Part shown: one piece after another, positions 42,375 through 51,369 of the stretch | How the letters are laid out: each line of letters starts with the position of its first letter | How positions within the stretch are numbered: position 1 is the stretch's first letter | Assembly (NCBI GenBank): GCA_964552795.1 | Contig: CAZKIO010000001.1 | Span: 240,458-304,457 of the forward strand | Direction: 5' to 3' | Source of the DNA: JAEUHZ01 sp964552795 | GTDB taxonomy: Bacteria > Planctomycetota > UBA1135 > GCA-002686595 | Length of the DNA: 64,000 nucleotides | Translations under genes and position numbers: made by a program | The notes under the pieces: generated by a model | Seen by the model: only the letters and a program-made list of their open reading frames with translations | What the model was told of the DNA's origin: nothing | Databases searched by the model: none

Positions 42375-43033
42375 CGGTGGCAGATGGAGCAGTTCGTCAG
42401 GCTCTCGACGTGGTATTCCGCCTTGAGCTCGGCGCCGAGTTCCTTTTGGGACTTGTGAAGCTCGCGGAGGGGATCCCAGCCCATCTCGAACACCTTGGAG
42501 CGCGGACGCAGGTGCTTCTCGGGCTCGCGGTGGCAGGCGAGGCACCACTCCATGTTGAGCGTGTTCGCCTTGTACATCAGGGGCATCTGGTCGACGCGGC
42601 CGTGGCAGCTCTCGCAGCCGACGCCCTTCTTGATGTGGATGCTGTGATCGAAGTAGACGAACTCGGGCAGGTCGTGGATGCGCACCCACTCGATGGACTT
42701 GTCGTCGCGGAAGCTGGCGCGCACGGGCTCGAGCATCTGGGCGTTGGTCCAGATCTGCGAGTGGCACGTCATGCACGTCTTGGTCGACGGGATGCCGGCG
42801 AAGCCCGCCTCCTCCACGCTCGTGTGGCAGTAGCGGCAGTCGATGCCCAGCCCGCCCACGTGGTGGTCGTGGCTGAACGGCACGGGCTGCTCCTTGGGCA
42901 CCTCGAGGTCGGTGACGATCGAGGTGCGGCTCGCTTCGAGGGCCGCCGCACCCACGGCGCCCAACAGGAGCACCGTGGCCACGATCGAGACCTTGGAGAG
43001 GGAGTTGAAGCTGGAGTGGAAGATCTGCGCCAT
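42371..43033 (-). CDS. actA: alternative complex III pentahaem cytochrome ActA
   Basis: This 220-residue protein has an N-terminal membrane helix (about 13-33) and five CxxCH sites: CRYCH, CMTCH, CESCH, CLACH and CSICH. Histidines such as HDHH and HSIHI are likely distal ligands. ActA is the electron-carrying multihaem subunit at the periplasmic face. It is the first gene of the respiratory operon, and a sigma70-type promoter lies about 150 bases upstream. Confidence 0.95.
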   Translation of the reverse strand: MAQIFHSSFNSLSKVSIVATVLLLGAVGAAALEASRTSIVTDLEVPKEQPVPFSHDHHVGGLGIDCRYCHTSVEEAGFAGIPSTKTCMTCHSQIWTNAQMLEPVRASFRDDKSIEWVRIHDLPEFVYFDHSIHIKKGVGCESCHGRVDQMPLMYKANTLNMEWCLACHREPEKHLRPRSKVFEMGWDPLRELHKSQKELGAELKAEYHVESLTNCSICHR

Positions 43034-43188
43034 GCGGGGCCGAGGCGCTGGGGGAGCCTCGCTGGTCCGTCGTCTAGAGCGTGTCGCCCCGGCTGGCCCG
43101 TTCTGCCAGCCCGGTGCCGGATCGCTGCCTCACGCCGGCTCGGACCGTGCGCTCGCCCGAGCCGCCCGCCGTGGACAACAGGCGGGAG

Positions 43189-43217
43189 GTTATAGGGGCC
43201 TGGCGTGTTCACGGCAA
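43189..43217 (-). promoter_or_regulatory. sigma70-type promoter of the act-cox operon
   Basis: On the minus strand TTGCCG (43217-43212) and TATAAC (43194-43189) are separated by exactly 17 bases, matching four or five of six consensus bases in each box. The predicted transcript begins near 43183, with a leader of about 150 bases before actA. Confidence 0.6.
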
Positions 43218-43499
43218 GAAAACCGCCCCCCCCGCAGAGTGCGTAGAGGAGAGCGCGCTCGAGCCCACGGGCCGCGCGGCATGGGGTCCGCCGGGGCGCG
43301 CCGGATCCTCGGCGCTGACCCCGCCCGGTCGAGTCCACGGGATCGCGCGGGTTTGCCGCGAGGCGACACCGTCGCAGCACCGCCCCGACGGCCGTGCGCG
43401 CATCGCGCGGCGCGCCCTGGCCGCTTCATGAAAGATAGCGGGTAGATGGTGGGCGTTCGGGGCCGCCGGGCCACCTTCGATTGGATAGATGCTGGACTG

Positions 43500-43521
43500 A
43501 TGGAGCTAATTTGTTCTCCAT
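43500..43521. repeat. inverted repeat in A+T-rich patch
   Basis: ATGGAG and CTCCAT form a perfect six-base inverted repeat with a ten-base centre (CTAATTTGTT), in a patch unlike the GC-rich surroundings. It could be a regulator operator upstream of the NagB-like gene. Confidence 0.3.
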
Positions 43522-43691
43522 TCAGCGTCCTAGAGGCGTCAGCGGTCCGTTCGTCTGCCCCGACGGCGTCGCTTCGCGGCCGTTCGACGACGCCACCAGC
43601 CCATCCGCGCCGAGATCCGTGCGGTCACGGCGGTCCGCCGGGGAGGACGCGCCGGGGACATGGTCCGCGCGTACACTCCCGCGCCCCCGCC

Positions 43692-44444
43692 GTGCGCGAA
43701 CTTCCCGGACAGGCCCTGCCGACCTTCGTCTTCGCCGACCGGGCGGAGGCCGAGCGCGTGCTCGCGGACGAGATCGAGGCGCTGGTGGCCGCGCGGCCCG
43801 GGGCCGTCCTGGGCCTGCCGACCGGGGACACGCCGCGCGGGTTCTACGCCGAACTCGCACGCCGCTGCCGCGAGGGTCGGTTCTCGCTGCGGCAGGCGAC
43901 GACCTTCAACCTGGACGAGTACCTGGGCCTCGCTCCGGACGACCCGCGCTGCTTCCGGGCTTGGATGGAGCGCGAGTTGTTCGCACACGTCGACCTCGAC
44001 CGCGCACGTGCCCACCTGCCCGACGCGGGCGCCGCGGATCCGGACGCCGAGGCCGCGCGCTACGAGCGCGCCATCCGGTCGGCGGGAGGACTCGATCTCC
44101 TGGTGCTCGGCATCGGAAGAAACGGCCACGTGGGGTTCAACGAGCCGGGTTCGGCGCGCGACTCGCGCACCCGGGTGGTGGATCTGCATCCCTGGACGCG
44201 CGAGGACGCGGCCGCGAGCTTCGGCGGCCTCGACCGCGTGCCGCGGCGCGCGATCACGATGGGAGTCGCGACGATCCTCGACGTGCGGCGCCTGCGCGTG
44301 CTCGCGTTCGGGGCGCGCAAGGCCGAGGTCGTGCGCGCCGCGCTCGACGCGGAGCGCGGACCGGTCGTGCCGGCGACGTGGCTGCGCGATCACCAGGACG
44401 TGCGCCTCTATCTGGACCAGGCCGCCGCGGCCGCCGTGTCGTGA
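43692..44444 (+). CDS. nagB: glucosamine-6-phosphate deaminase-like protein
   Basis: The GTG at 43692 gives 250 residues and starts right before conserved sequence; the frame remains open upstream but with unlikely composition. Family motifs are LGLPTGDTPRGFYAEL, FNLDEYLGLAPDD, and GIGRNGHVGFNEPGS (the NGH form, as in Bacillus-type enzymes). NagB converts glucosamine-6-phosphate to fructose-6-phosphate and ammonia. The relation to 6-phosphogluconolactonase folds means a different sugar phosphate is possible, but NLDEY and FNEPG favour the deaminase. A TACACT box lies 14 bases upstream. It stands alone. Confidence 0.85.
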   Translation: MRELPGQALPTFVFADRAEAERVLADEIEALVAARPGAVLGLPTGDTPRGFYAELARRCREGRFSLRQATTFNLDEYLGLAPDDPRCFRAWMERELFAHVDLDRARAHLPDAGAADPDAEAARYERAIRSAGGLDLLVLGIGRNGHVGFNEPGSARDSRTRVVDLHPWTREDAAASFGGLDRVPRRAITMGVATILDVRRLRVLAFGARKAEVVRAALDAERGPVVPATWLRDHQDVRLYLDQAAAAAVS

Positions 44445-44693
44445 GGTGATCGGGCCTGCCGGGTCGTGATGCCGGCCCGGTTCGACGCCTGCGCGAGGCG
44501 CAGCCGGCGGGGCGTGCGTTCCCGAGACGAACCCTGCGGTCGCGCGGCACGCAGGCGTTCGCGATGCCTCGACGTTCTGTTTCGCGGCCGGAGCGTCTGA
44601 GTGGGCTCGCCGGACCTCCGCGAGGCGAGCACGGGGCAGACCCCGGCACTCGCCGCGCCGCAGTTCCATCCTCCGCCAGCCGCGAGACCGGTG

Positions 44694-44699
44694 TAGATT
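44694..44699 (+). promoter_or_regulatory. TAGATT -10-like box before the PhoX-like gene
   Basis: TAGATT ends 12 bases before ATG 44712, leaving at most a few bases of leader and no ribosome-binding site. No clear -35 box is seen. Confidence 0.35.
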
Positions 44700-44711
44700 C
44701 GAGCGTTCCCC

Positions 44712-46130
44712 ATGACGATGCATCGGACGATCTTCGCCGCGTGCGCGGCCCTGCACGGCCTGACCGCCGCGGTCCTCGGACAGATCACCGGTCCGAGCAG
44801 TTCGCAGTCTCCCTATCTTCTCCCTGCGCCCGGGGCCGCGGGCGTCCAGACCGTGTCGCTGCTCACCGTGGGGGATTCCATCGGCGGCTATCGCCTGGCG
44901 GGCATCCCCGACGGGATGGGAGCGTACAAGCGCGTCCCAGAGGGCCGGAGCTTCGGCCTCCTGGTGAGTCACGAGCTGTTCGTGGACACGGGAGCCACGC
45001 ACGCGCACGGGCAGCGCGGTTCGTTCGTGTCGTTCTGGGGGATCAACCCGGCCGACAAGTCGGTGTTCCTGGGTCGCGATCACATCCAGACGGTCGTGAC
45101 CACCGGATCGCAGGCGCTGAACCGGTTGTGCTCGGGCGACATGCCCGAGCGTGTCGCGTTCTGGCCGGACGCGACTCCGTCCAGCGACGAGCCGTACATC
45201 TACCTCTCGGGCGAGGAGGTCGGCGCCTTCGGGCGCGCGTTCGCGCACGTCGTGTCCGGACCGGAACAACGCGTGAGCTACGACCTGCCGAGCCTGGGGA
45301 AGTTCAGTTGGGAGAACGCGCTGGCGCGGCCCTACGCCTCGCCCTGGACGGTGGTCGTCGGCATCGACGATGCCTCGCCCGGACAGGTCTACGTGTACAT
45401 CGGCGAGAAGCGGTCGACCGGAGGCCTGCTCGAGCGGACCGGACTGACCGGCGGGACCCTGTACGGCGTGAAGGTGCCCGGCGTTCCTTTCGAGGATCGC
45501 GCGACGGGCCTGTTCGGTCAGACCCGCTTCGAGCTGTCGAACCTGGGCGACGTCTCGTCGCAGAGCGGCGTGCAGCTCCAGGCCGCCAGCTTCGCCGCGG
45601 GCGTCACCGAGTTCCTGCGCCCGGAGGACGGCTGCTGGGATCCGCGCCATCCGCGCGACTTCTACTTCGTCACCACGGACCGGTTCGACACCGTCCTGAC
45701 GCCGGGGCGCAGCCGTCTGTGGCGCCTGCGCTTCGACGACGTCGATCGTCCCGAACTCGGCGGAGACATCGAAGCGCTGCTCGACGGCACCGAGGGCCAC
45801 CAGATGCTGGACAACCTGTGCATCGATCGCCGGGGCCACTTGTTGATGCAGGAGGACCCGGGCGGCAACCCGCACCTCGCCCGCGTGTGGCAGTACACGC
45901 TGGCGACCGATTCGCTGAAGCTGCTGGCGGCGCACGATCCCGCGCGCTTTCTCGCGGGAGGGGCGAGCTTCCTCACGCAGGACGAGGAATCGTCCGGCAT
46001 CTTCGACGCGTCGCGGTTCCTCGGCGGCGGCTGGTTCCTGTTGAACGTGCAGGCGCACGTCGCGCACCCCGATCCCGATCTGGTGGAGCACGGGCAACTG
46101 CTGGCGCTGTTCAATCCCGATTCCCAGTGA
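44712..46130 (+). CDS. secreted PhoX-like (DUF839) protein
   Basis: This 472-residue protein (a second ATG two codons on is possible) has a signal peptide to about residue 24. The PhoX/DUF839 pattern follows: YRLAGIPDGMGAYK, LLVSHELF, YIYLSGEEVGAFGRAF, VYIGEKRSTGG, FLRPEDGCWDP and MQEDPGGNPHLARVW. PhoX enzymes are calcium-iron alkaline phosphatases of the periplasm, but many paralogues lack proof of activity and the acidic ligand residues here cannot be fully checked. It converges with the peptidase gene. Confidence 0.75.
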   Translation: MTMHRTIFAACAALHGLTAAVLGQITGPSSSQSPYLLPAPGAAGVQTVSLLTVGDSIGGYRLAGIPDGMGAYKRVPEGRSFGLLVSHELFVDTGATHAHGQRGSFVSFWGINPADKSVFLGRDHIQTVVTTGSQALNRLCSGDMPERVAFWPDATPSSDEPYIYLSGEEVGAFGRAFAHVVSGPEQRVSYDLPSLGKFSWENALARPYASPWTVVVGIDDASPGQVYVYIGEKRSTGGLLERTGLTGGTLYGVKVPGVPFEDRATGLFGQTRFELSNLGDVSSQSGVQLQAASFAAGVTEFLRPEDGCWDPRHPRDFYFVTTDRFDTVLTPGRSRLWRLRFDDVDRPELGGDIEALLDGTEGHQMLDNLCIDRRGHLLMQEDPGGNPHLARVWQYTLATDSLKLLAAHDPARFLAGGASFLTQDEESSGIFDASRFLGGGWFLLNVQAHVAHPDPDLVEHGQLLALFNPDSQ

Positions 46131-46164
46131 TCCGCGCGGCGCGGCGAAGGGGATCGCGTCCCCG

Positions 46165-47571
46165 TCAGCGCGGCCGGCGAAGGCTGGCCGCCACGCACGT
46201 CGGGGCGCGCGGCTCGATGCGCGCGTCGACGAACGTCGCGCGCGCGCCCGCCGGCGCGCCCGCGCGGCTCTCGATCAGGAGGCCCGCGCGTCCCGTCGCG
46301 GGTGCGCGCCATTCGAGCGCGACGGGCTCGCCGCCGGGAGTCGCGAGGGCCATCGAGCCGTCGGCGCCTACGTCCAGCGCGATCGAGGAGAGGTGCGTGC
46401 TCGGCAGATCGAGCTCCGCGCATTCGCGCTCCACCCAGCGCCCACCGGCGCGGCGCAGGAGGACGGCGTGGCCGTCGTCCGGGCGCAACTCCAGGAAGGT
46501 GAACGCGTCCTCGTGCTGGTAGCCCAGCACGAATCCGACGGCGGCGCCGTGCGGGAGCGGCGCGCCGAGCGCGAACGAGGCTCTCCAGGGAGTTCCGGCA
46601 ACCGGCTCCCACGCGGCGAGCGCGAACGCGCTGGCCGAGGGCGCGGCGTGGCCGGTCAGCGCGCCGCCGTCGCCGTCCCAGGTGCCGAACACCGGCTGCC
46701 AGCGCGCAAGCGCGTGCAAGCGCTCGCGCCACAGGGATTCGAGCGTCGCCGCGTCGTACACGGAGCACAGCGCGGGCCACAGCGGCTTCTCGCGCAGCGC
46801 GCCGATCAGCGGCGACAGCCGACCGGCGACCGCCGGGTGATCGTCCTCGAGGAGCAGCTTGGCGAGCTGCCACGCCAGCGCGTAGTGGAGCCAGCCGGCG
46901 CGAGTGTCATAGAACGCCGCGGATCCCAGCCGGCACAACTCCTCGAGCGTCGGCACCTCGCGCTGCAGGACGACGCGTTCCAGCCGCGCCGCGTACAGCG
47001 GATACGGCGCATCGAGGTCGGCCGGATCGGAACCGGGGGCGTGCAGGATCCAGTGCGGCAGGACCTCGGCCAGGCCTTCGTTCAGCACCTCGACGTTGCG
47101 TCCGACCGCGGCATGGAACGCGAGGTGCACGACCTCGTGCGCGATCTGCCAGCGCAGCTCGTCGCGGTCGCGCAACGGCACGAGGATCAGCCCGTGCTCG
47201 GCGTGGCAGCGTCCCTGGAAGCGGCCGGTCGTCCGCGCGCGCGGCCCGCGCACGCCGTGCAGTCGTTCGATGCGTGCGACGTCGCGCTCGTCCGAGCACA
47301 CGTAGATCGCGGCGCCGGAGCGGCGTTCGGCGGCCACGCCCAGGCGCTCGCCCGCGCGGTCGAGCGCAGTCTCCGCGGCGGCGCCGAATTCGGCGAGGTC
47401 CAGCGCCGTGTCGGAAGCGATCACGAAGCGCGGCGTCTCCAGCGTGCGCGTGAACGGTGCCGGCGGGGTCACGATCCGCGCGCGCGGCGCCTCGGCGGCC
47501 GCGCTTCCCGCGAGCAGCAGGATCAGGCACGCGCGCGCCAGCGCGACGGTCGTTCCGCCCGGCGAGTCCAC
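46165..47571 (-). CDS. secreted gluzincin-like metallopeptidase-fold protein
   Basis: This 468-residue protein (GTG start 47571) has a signal peptide to about residue 27. A zinc-peptidase motif H145-E-V-V-H149 is followed by NEGLAEVLPHW, with the expected third ligand Glu at 165 or 169. This is a gluzincin arrangement similar to DUF1570-type or M1-like proteins. The C-terminal 170 residues look like a beta-sandwich domain (WEPVAGTPWRASFALG, FTFLELRPDDG). The substrate is unknown. It is the last gene of a minus-strand run beginning with the GHL10-like gene. A TAGGAT box lies six bases before the start, overlapping the previous stop. Confidence 0.75.
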   Translation of the reverse strand: MDSPGGTTVALARACLILLLAGSAAAEAPRARIVTPPAPFTRTLETPRFVIASDTALDLAEFGAAAETALDRAGERLGVAAERRSGAAIYVCSDERDVARIERLHGVRGPRARTTGRFQGRCHAEHGLILVPLRDRDELRWQIAHEVVHLAFHAAVGRNVEVLNEGLAEVLPHWILHAPGSDPADLDAPYPLYAARLERVVLQREVPTLEELCRLGSAAFYDTRAGWLHYALAWQLAKLLLEDDHPAVAGRLSPLIGALREKPLWPALCSVYDAATLESLWRERLHALARWQPVFGTWDGDGGALTGHAAPSASAFALAAWEPVAGTPWRASFALGAPLPHGAAVGFVLGYQHEDAFTFLELRPDDGHAVLLRRAGGRWVERECAELDLPSTHLSSIALDVGADGSMALATPGGEPVALEWRAPATGRAGLLIESRAGAPAGARATFVDARIEPRAPTCVAASLRRPR

Positions 47572-47580
47572 GCCTCGATC

Positions 47581-48378
47581 CTACTCGGCTCTCACGATCA
47601 TGCGGTCGGGGACCTCGTTGCGGTCGCCCTCCCCGGCCGGGAAGTGCGCGTGCAGGACGTGTCCAGCGGCGCGCACGCCCTCGACGAGCCCCTCGGCCAG
47701 GCTGCCGCGCGCGATGCCCGAGAGGACCAGGTCGCGCGTTCGCTCCCACTCGCGCGGCTCGACGCGCGCGTCGATGCCGACGTCGCCCATCACGATCACG
47801 CGTCGTTCCAGCAGGCTGACGAACAAGAGCACGCCCGTGCGCTGCGCGGTGCCGGCCAGCTCGAGGCGGTGGAACTCCTGCACGGCTTGCTCCGCCGCGA
47901 CCTCGCTGGCGCGCGCCTCGGAGACGAACATGCGCTTCCAGGCCGGCACGCGACGCGAGAGCAGCCAGCCCGCGAGGCCCAGGCCGAGCTGGCACAGGAT
48001 CAGATAGCCCGGCGCGTGCCAGGGCAGCACGCCTTCCAGCAGCGCGGTGCCGACGAGCAGCAGGACGAGCCCCGACATCCAGTCCGCGCCGGGGTGGCGA
48101 TCGGAGCGGCCCAGCACGACCGGCACGATCTCGCCGATCGTGCGTTTCTCGACCTCCGTGATCGCGGCGTGCACGAGTTGTTGCGCGCCGTCGCCCATCA
48201 CGGCGCGGATGTCGTGCCGCCGGCGGCGCGCGAACGCCCGCGCCAGGAGGATCGCCAGCACGAACGCCAGCGCGAAGGGGCCGGCCTGCTCGAACCAGTC
48301 CAGGAGGCGCCAGGACTCGGCGTCCCACGGATCGCTCGCGAGCGGGTCCTGTGCGGCCGACGAAACGAGGCCGATCAT
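47581..48378 (-). CDS. TPM-domain membrane protein
   Basis: This 265-residue protein starts with ATG overlapping the preceding stop (TGATG). It has a membrane helix at about 30-50. The TPM domain is split by two more helices (about 100-150): AAITEVEKRTIGEIVPVVLG comes before them and VLLFVSLLERRVIVMGDVGIDARV after. TPM domains occur in photosystem repair protein Psb32 and in LemA-linked proteins; acid phosphatase activity has been reported for some. It is co-translated with the second TPM protein. Confidence 0.8.
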   Translation of the reverse strand: MIGLVSSAAQDPLASDPWDAESWRLLDWFEQAGPFALAFVLAILLARAFARRRRHDIRAVMGDGAQQLVHAAITEVEKRTIGEIVPVVLGRSDRHPGADWMSGLVLLLVGTALLEGVLPWHAPGYLILCQLGLGLAGWLLSRRVPAWKRMFVSEARASEVAAEQAVQEFHRLELAGTAQRTGVLLFVSLLERRVIVMGDVGIDARVEPREWERTRDLVLSGIARGSLAEGLVEGVRAAGHVLHAHFPAGEGDRNEVPDRMIVRAE

Positions 48379-49145
48379 CACCAACCTCCAGAGGCGCCGC
48401 CGCCCGAGAAGCCGCCGCCGCCGAAGCCCGAGAAGCCTCCGCCGCCGCCGAATCCGCCGCCGCCCGAGGACCAGCTCCCGCTGCTGCTGCCCGCGCCGGT
48501 CCACAGCCACCACGGGACGTGCGCCGCCGTCCCTGCGCGCCTGCCGCGGCGTCGGTGCCGGCGCCCGATGAGGATGGCGAACACGAGGAAGAGGCCGAGC
48601 GGGACGAAACCCAGCAGCAGGACCGCCGCGGCGGACTTGCCCGTGCGCACGCGTTCGACCGGGCCGCTGGAGGTCCCGTCGATCACCGCGATCATCTCCG
48701 CGACGCCTTCGCGGATCCCCACGCTGAACTCGCCCTTCTTGAAGCGCGGCGTGATCACGTTGCGCAGGATGCGCCCGCTGACCGAGTCGGTCAGATCGCC
48801 TTCGAGCCCCTTGCCCACCTCGATGCGCAGCTGGCGCTCCTTCTTGGCGATCAGGAGCACGGCGCCGTCGTCCTCGCCGGCGCGACCGACGCCCCAGCCG
48901 CGCGCCACCTTCAGCGCGGCGGCCTCCACGGTCTCGCCGCCCAGGTTCGGAACGGTGACGACGGCGATCTGGTGGCCGGTCGACTGCGTCCAGGCTTCGA
49001 GCTGCGCTTCCAGTGCGCGCTCCTCGGCGGGCTTCAGGAAGCGCGCGGCGTCGGTGACCCAGCCGTCGTTCCTGGGGACCTGGAACTCCGGCGCGCGCGC
49101 CGGCGGCGCGAGGGCCACGAGCAGCGCGACACACAGGTGCAGCAT
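48378..49145 (-). CDS. TPM-domain protein with glycine-rich tail (YgcG-like)
   Basis: This 255-residue protein has a signal peptide (about 1-18) and a TPM domain of about residues 25-165: VTDAARFLKPAEERALEAQLEAW, IAVVTVPNLGGETVEAAALKVA, and GAVLLIAKKERQLRIEVGKG. A membrane helix at about 172-192 and a very glycine/serine-rich tail complete it. This matches YgcG-like proteins that travel with LemA. The role is unknown but probably in envelope maintenance. Confidence 0.85.
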   Translation of the reverse strand: MLHLCVALLVALAPPARAPEFQVPRNDGWVTDAARFLKPAEERALEAQLEAWTQSTGHQIAVVTVPNLGGETVEAAALKVARGWGVGRAGEDDGAVLLIAKKERQLRIEVGKGLEGDLTDSVSGRILRNVITPRFKKGEFSVGIREGVAEMIAVIDGTSSGPVERVRTGKSAAAVLLLGFVPLGLFLVFAILIGRRHRRRGRRAGTAAHVPWWLWTGAGSSSGSWSSGGGGFGGGGGFSGFGGGGFSGGGASGGW

Positions 49146-49154
49146 CGTGGGGCG

Positions 49155-49814
49155 CTACTTCTTCCCGCCGAAGTCGAACTCGACCTTGGGAACGGTGCGC
49201 TCAGCGGGCGTTGCGGCTTCGAGTTGCGGGATCTGCGCGAAGTCGAACCAGCCGGCGACGACGTTGCTCGGAAAGGTGACCACCTTGGTGTTGAAGTCGC
49301 GGACCGTGTCGATGTAGCCGTTGCGCGCGACCGCGATGCGGTTCTCGGTGCCCTCGATCTGGTCCTGCAGCGACAGGAAGTTCTGCGAGGCCTTCAACTG
49401 CGGGTACTGCTCGACGACGACCAGGAGGCGCGAGAGCGCGCTCGAGAGCTGCGTCTGGGCGCGGTCGTACTCGCGGATCGCCGCGGGATCCGACGGCAAC
49501 TGCGTGCGGCCGACCTGCGACCGCGCCTCGACGACCGCGTCGAGCGTCGAGCGCTCGAAGTTCGCGGCGCCCTTGACCGTCTCCACGAGCTGCGGGATCA
49601 GGTCGTAGCGGCGCTTGTACTGGCTGTCGAGCTCGGCCCACTTGGCGTCCACGGTCGTCTTGCGGGAGGCGAGGCCGTTGTAGCTGGAGGCCAGCGTGGC
49701 GCCGGCGATCAGCACGAGGATGCCGAAGATGATGAGGACGGCCAAGCCGACGGAGACCGCGCCGCTGCGCCGCGGCCGGCGATGGAGGGGCGTGAGGCGG
49801 TGTTGCATGCGCAT
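49155..49814 (-). CDS. lemA: LemA family protein
   Basis: This 219-residue protein has an N-terminal membrane helix at about 20-42 and a long helical LemA domain: SYNGLASRKTTVDAKWAELDSQYKRRYDLIPQLVETVKG, EQYPQLKASQNFLSLQDQIEGTENRI, and ARNGYIDTVRDFN. The ATG at 49814 was chosen because it directly precedes the basic start of the helix. LemA proteins of many bacteria pair with TPM proteins, as they do here. The exact role is unknown. Confidence 0.9.
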   Translation of the reverse strand: MRMQHRLTPLHRRPRRSGAVSVGLAVLIIFGILVLIAGATLASSYNGLASRKTTVDAKWAELDSQYKRRYDLIPQLVETVKGAANFERSTLDAVVEARSQVGRTQLPSDPAAIREYDRAQTQLSSALSRLLVVVEQYPQLKASQNFLSLQDQIEGTENRIAVARNGYIDTVRDFNTKVVTFPSNVVAGWFDFAQIPQLEAATPAERTVPKVEFDFGGKK

Positions 49815-49865
49815 GGGGAACCTCGGTGGGGGAACGGGCACAGTATGCAGCCCGGGCCCCGGCAT

Positions 49866-51263
49866 TCAGCGGCTTTCCGGGCGACGCCGCAGCAGCGCGA
49901 CGAGCGGACCGATCTCGACCGGCTGCTCGCCGCCCGGCTCGATCACGAGGCGCGCGAGGTCGGTGTTGCGCGATTCGTTGAGGATCGCGCGTCCCAGATG
50001 CACCCAGCCGCGGCCGGCCGTCGTCGTCGTGTCGACGTCGATGCGCCGCACGCGCCGCGACTCCGTGGTGAGCGAGAAGCGCAGTTCGGGCGGGTTCGCG
50101 GCCTCGGGCGGTAGGAACACCCACAGCTCGTGGATCCCCTTCTCCTCGGGTCGCACCGTCCAGCTCAGGCCGCCGCCTTCACCCGCGGACAGGCGCAGCA
50201 GCGCCAGGCCCGCCGGACCGTCGACGTCGTCCCACAAGCCGCCGTCGATCTGCGCGCGGATGAAGTCGGTGCGCGGGCGCCACACGACCGTACCGCGCCA
50301 GGGCAGCGTCGCGCGCGCGTAGTAGGGCGCGTCGACGCCCTGCGTGAGCGCTTCGGCGAGCGGGCTGTCCTCCGCCGAGAAGCGCGCGAAAGGACCGAGG
50401 ACCTCGCCCGCGCGTCCGGACGTGCGCGCGCTGGCAAGGGTCGCGAGGAGGTCCTCGGGCGCCGACGTCTCCGCCAGCGGATGCCACCAGCCGGCGCGAC
50501 GCGGCTTCGCGGCCGCCCATTCGGCCGCGCCGTTGCGCTCCTGCGCGGAAGGATCGGGCAGCAGCAGGAAGTCGATGGCGTCGCCCATGAGCAGGCCGAG
50601 CTGCAGCGGCGTGGCGCGCTGCTCGTCGAGCGCAGCCCACACGACGACGAGGCCCGGATCGTAGTCCCGGAGCTGCTTGCGCCAGGGGAGGAACTCGCTC
50701 GCGACACCCGGGGGCGGCTTCTGCGCCGGAACGGCGGGCAGTCCGTCGATCAACACGAGCCCGTCGATCTCCTTGGCGCGCACGAGGTCGAACGCGAATT
50801 CGCGCGCGAGCGCGCGCACGTCCGCGAGCGACGGGTCGGGACGCGCGGGATCGTCCTTCGAAGCGGACAGCTTCAAGGCACCCTCGCCGGACAGCGGGCA
50901 CGTGAACGCGCCGTCGATGCACGGCAGGACCTCCAGGCCGGCGCGGTGCGCTTCGAACACGAGCTCGCCCAGAACGTCGCGGCCAGGGAACAGCAGCGTC
51001 TCGCCCGTCGCCACGAGCGCGAGGGAAGGCGAGGGGAACAGCGCCCGGCCGTCCTTCCATGCGGTGGGGATCACGGCGTTGAACCCGATCTCCGCGAGGC
51101 GGTCCATCGTCGCGGCGATCCGGTCGCGCGAGGCGAAGAGGTCGAGGTCGTGGGGGCCGATCCACAGGGCGCGAAGCTCGATCGGCTCGAGCAGGAGATT
51201 CGCGTCCTGGTCCGCGGCCGGTTCCTGGGCGGCGAGCAGCAGCAGGGGAAGCGTGGCGAGCAT
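49866..51263 (-). CDS. GHL10-like secreted protein with a degenerate catalytic motif
   Basis: This 465-residue protein has a signal peptide (LATLPLLLLAAQEP). Its barrel start is of the GHL10 glycosidase-like type (RALWIGPHDLDLF, then MDRLAEIGFNAVIPTAWKDGRALFPS). At the position where the related protein at 57908-59098 has DGLHLDYIRFP, this one reads IDGLVLIDGLPA, so the acidic and Arg residues are lost. A beta-rich C-terminal domain follows (about 340-465). It is probably a binding protein derived from a glycosidase. Confidence 0.6.
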   Translation of the reverse strand: MLATLPLLLLAAQEPAADQDANLLLEPIELRALWIGPHDLDLFASRDRIAATMDRLAEIGFNAVIPTAWKDGRALFPSPSLALVATGETLLFPGRDVLGELVFEAHRAGLEVLPCIDGAFTCPLSGEGALKLSASKDDPARPDPSLADVRALAREFAFDLVRAKEIDGLVLIDGLPAVPAQKPPPGVASEFLPWRKQLRDYDPGLVVVWAALDEQRATPLQLGLLMGDAIDFLLLPDPSAQERNGAAEWAAAKPRRAGWWHPLAETSAPEDLLATLASARTSGRAGEVLGPFARFSAEDSPLAEALTQGVDAPYYARATLPWRGTVVWRPRTDFIRAQIDGGLWDDVDGPAGLALLRLSAGEGGGLSWTVRPEEKGIHELWVFLPPEAANPPELRFSLTTESRRVRRIDVDTTTTAGRGWVHLGRAILNESRNTDLARLVIEPGGEQPVEIGPLVALLRRRPESR

Positions 51264-51317
51264 GACGACATTGCATCCCCGCGGTGCTTCGGTGAAAAGC
51301 CCCGGCAAGGAAAGAGC

Positions 51318-51346
51318 GCGCCCGCCCCGGCTGGCGGGACGGGCGC
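51318..51346 (-). terminator. rho-independent terminator after the subtilase gene
   Basis: On the minus strand a stem GCGCCCG/CGGGCGC with one mismatch, four further pairs and a five-base loop is followed by GCTCTTTCCTTG. It lies about 24 bases beyond the stop at 51370. Confidence 0.7.
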
Positions 51347-51369
51347 GGCGGTTGCGGGCTCGACGCCGC

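Larger units (their letters stand above)
43034..43691. other. 658-base non-coding region between actA and nagB-like
   Basis: No convincing gene is found here; open frames present have Arg/Pro-rich, non-protein-like translations. It holds the actA promoter (43189-43217). A locally A+T-rich patch at about 43430-43545 contains a perfect inverted repeat ATGGAG-N10-CTCCAT at 43500-43521. A small RNA or regulator-binding sites are possible but not shown. Confidence 0.5.

Noticed and set aside
44489..44503. Hairpin CTGCGC-GAG-GCGCAG after the nagB-like gene as a terminator
   Set aside because: Short stem and no U-tract; GC-rich DNA gives many such palindromes by chance.
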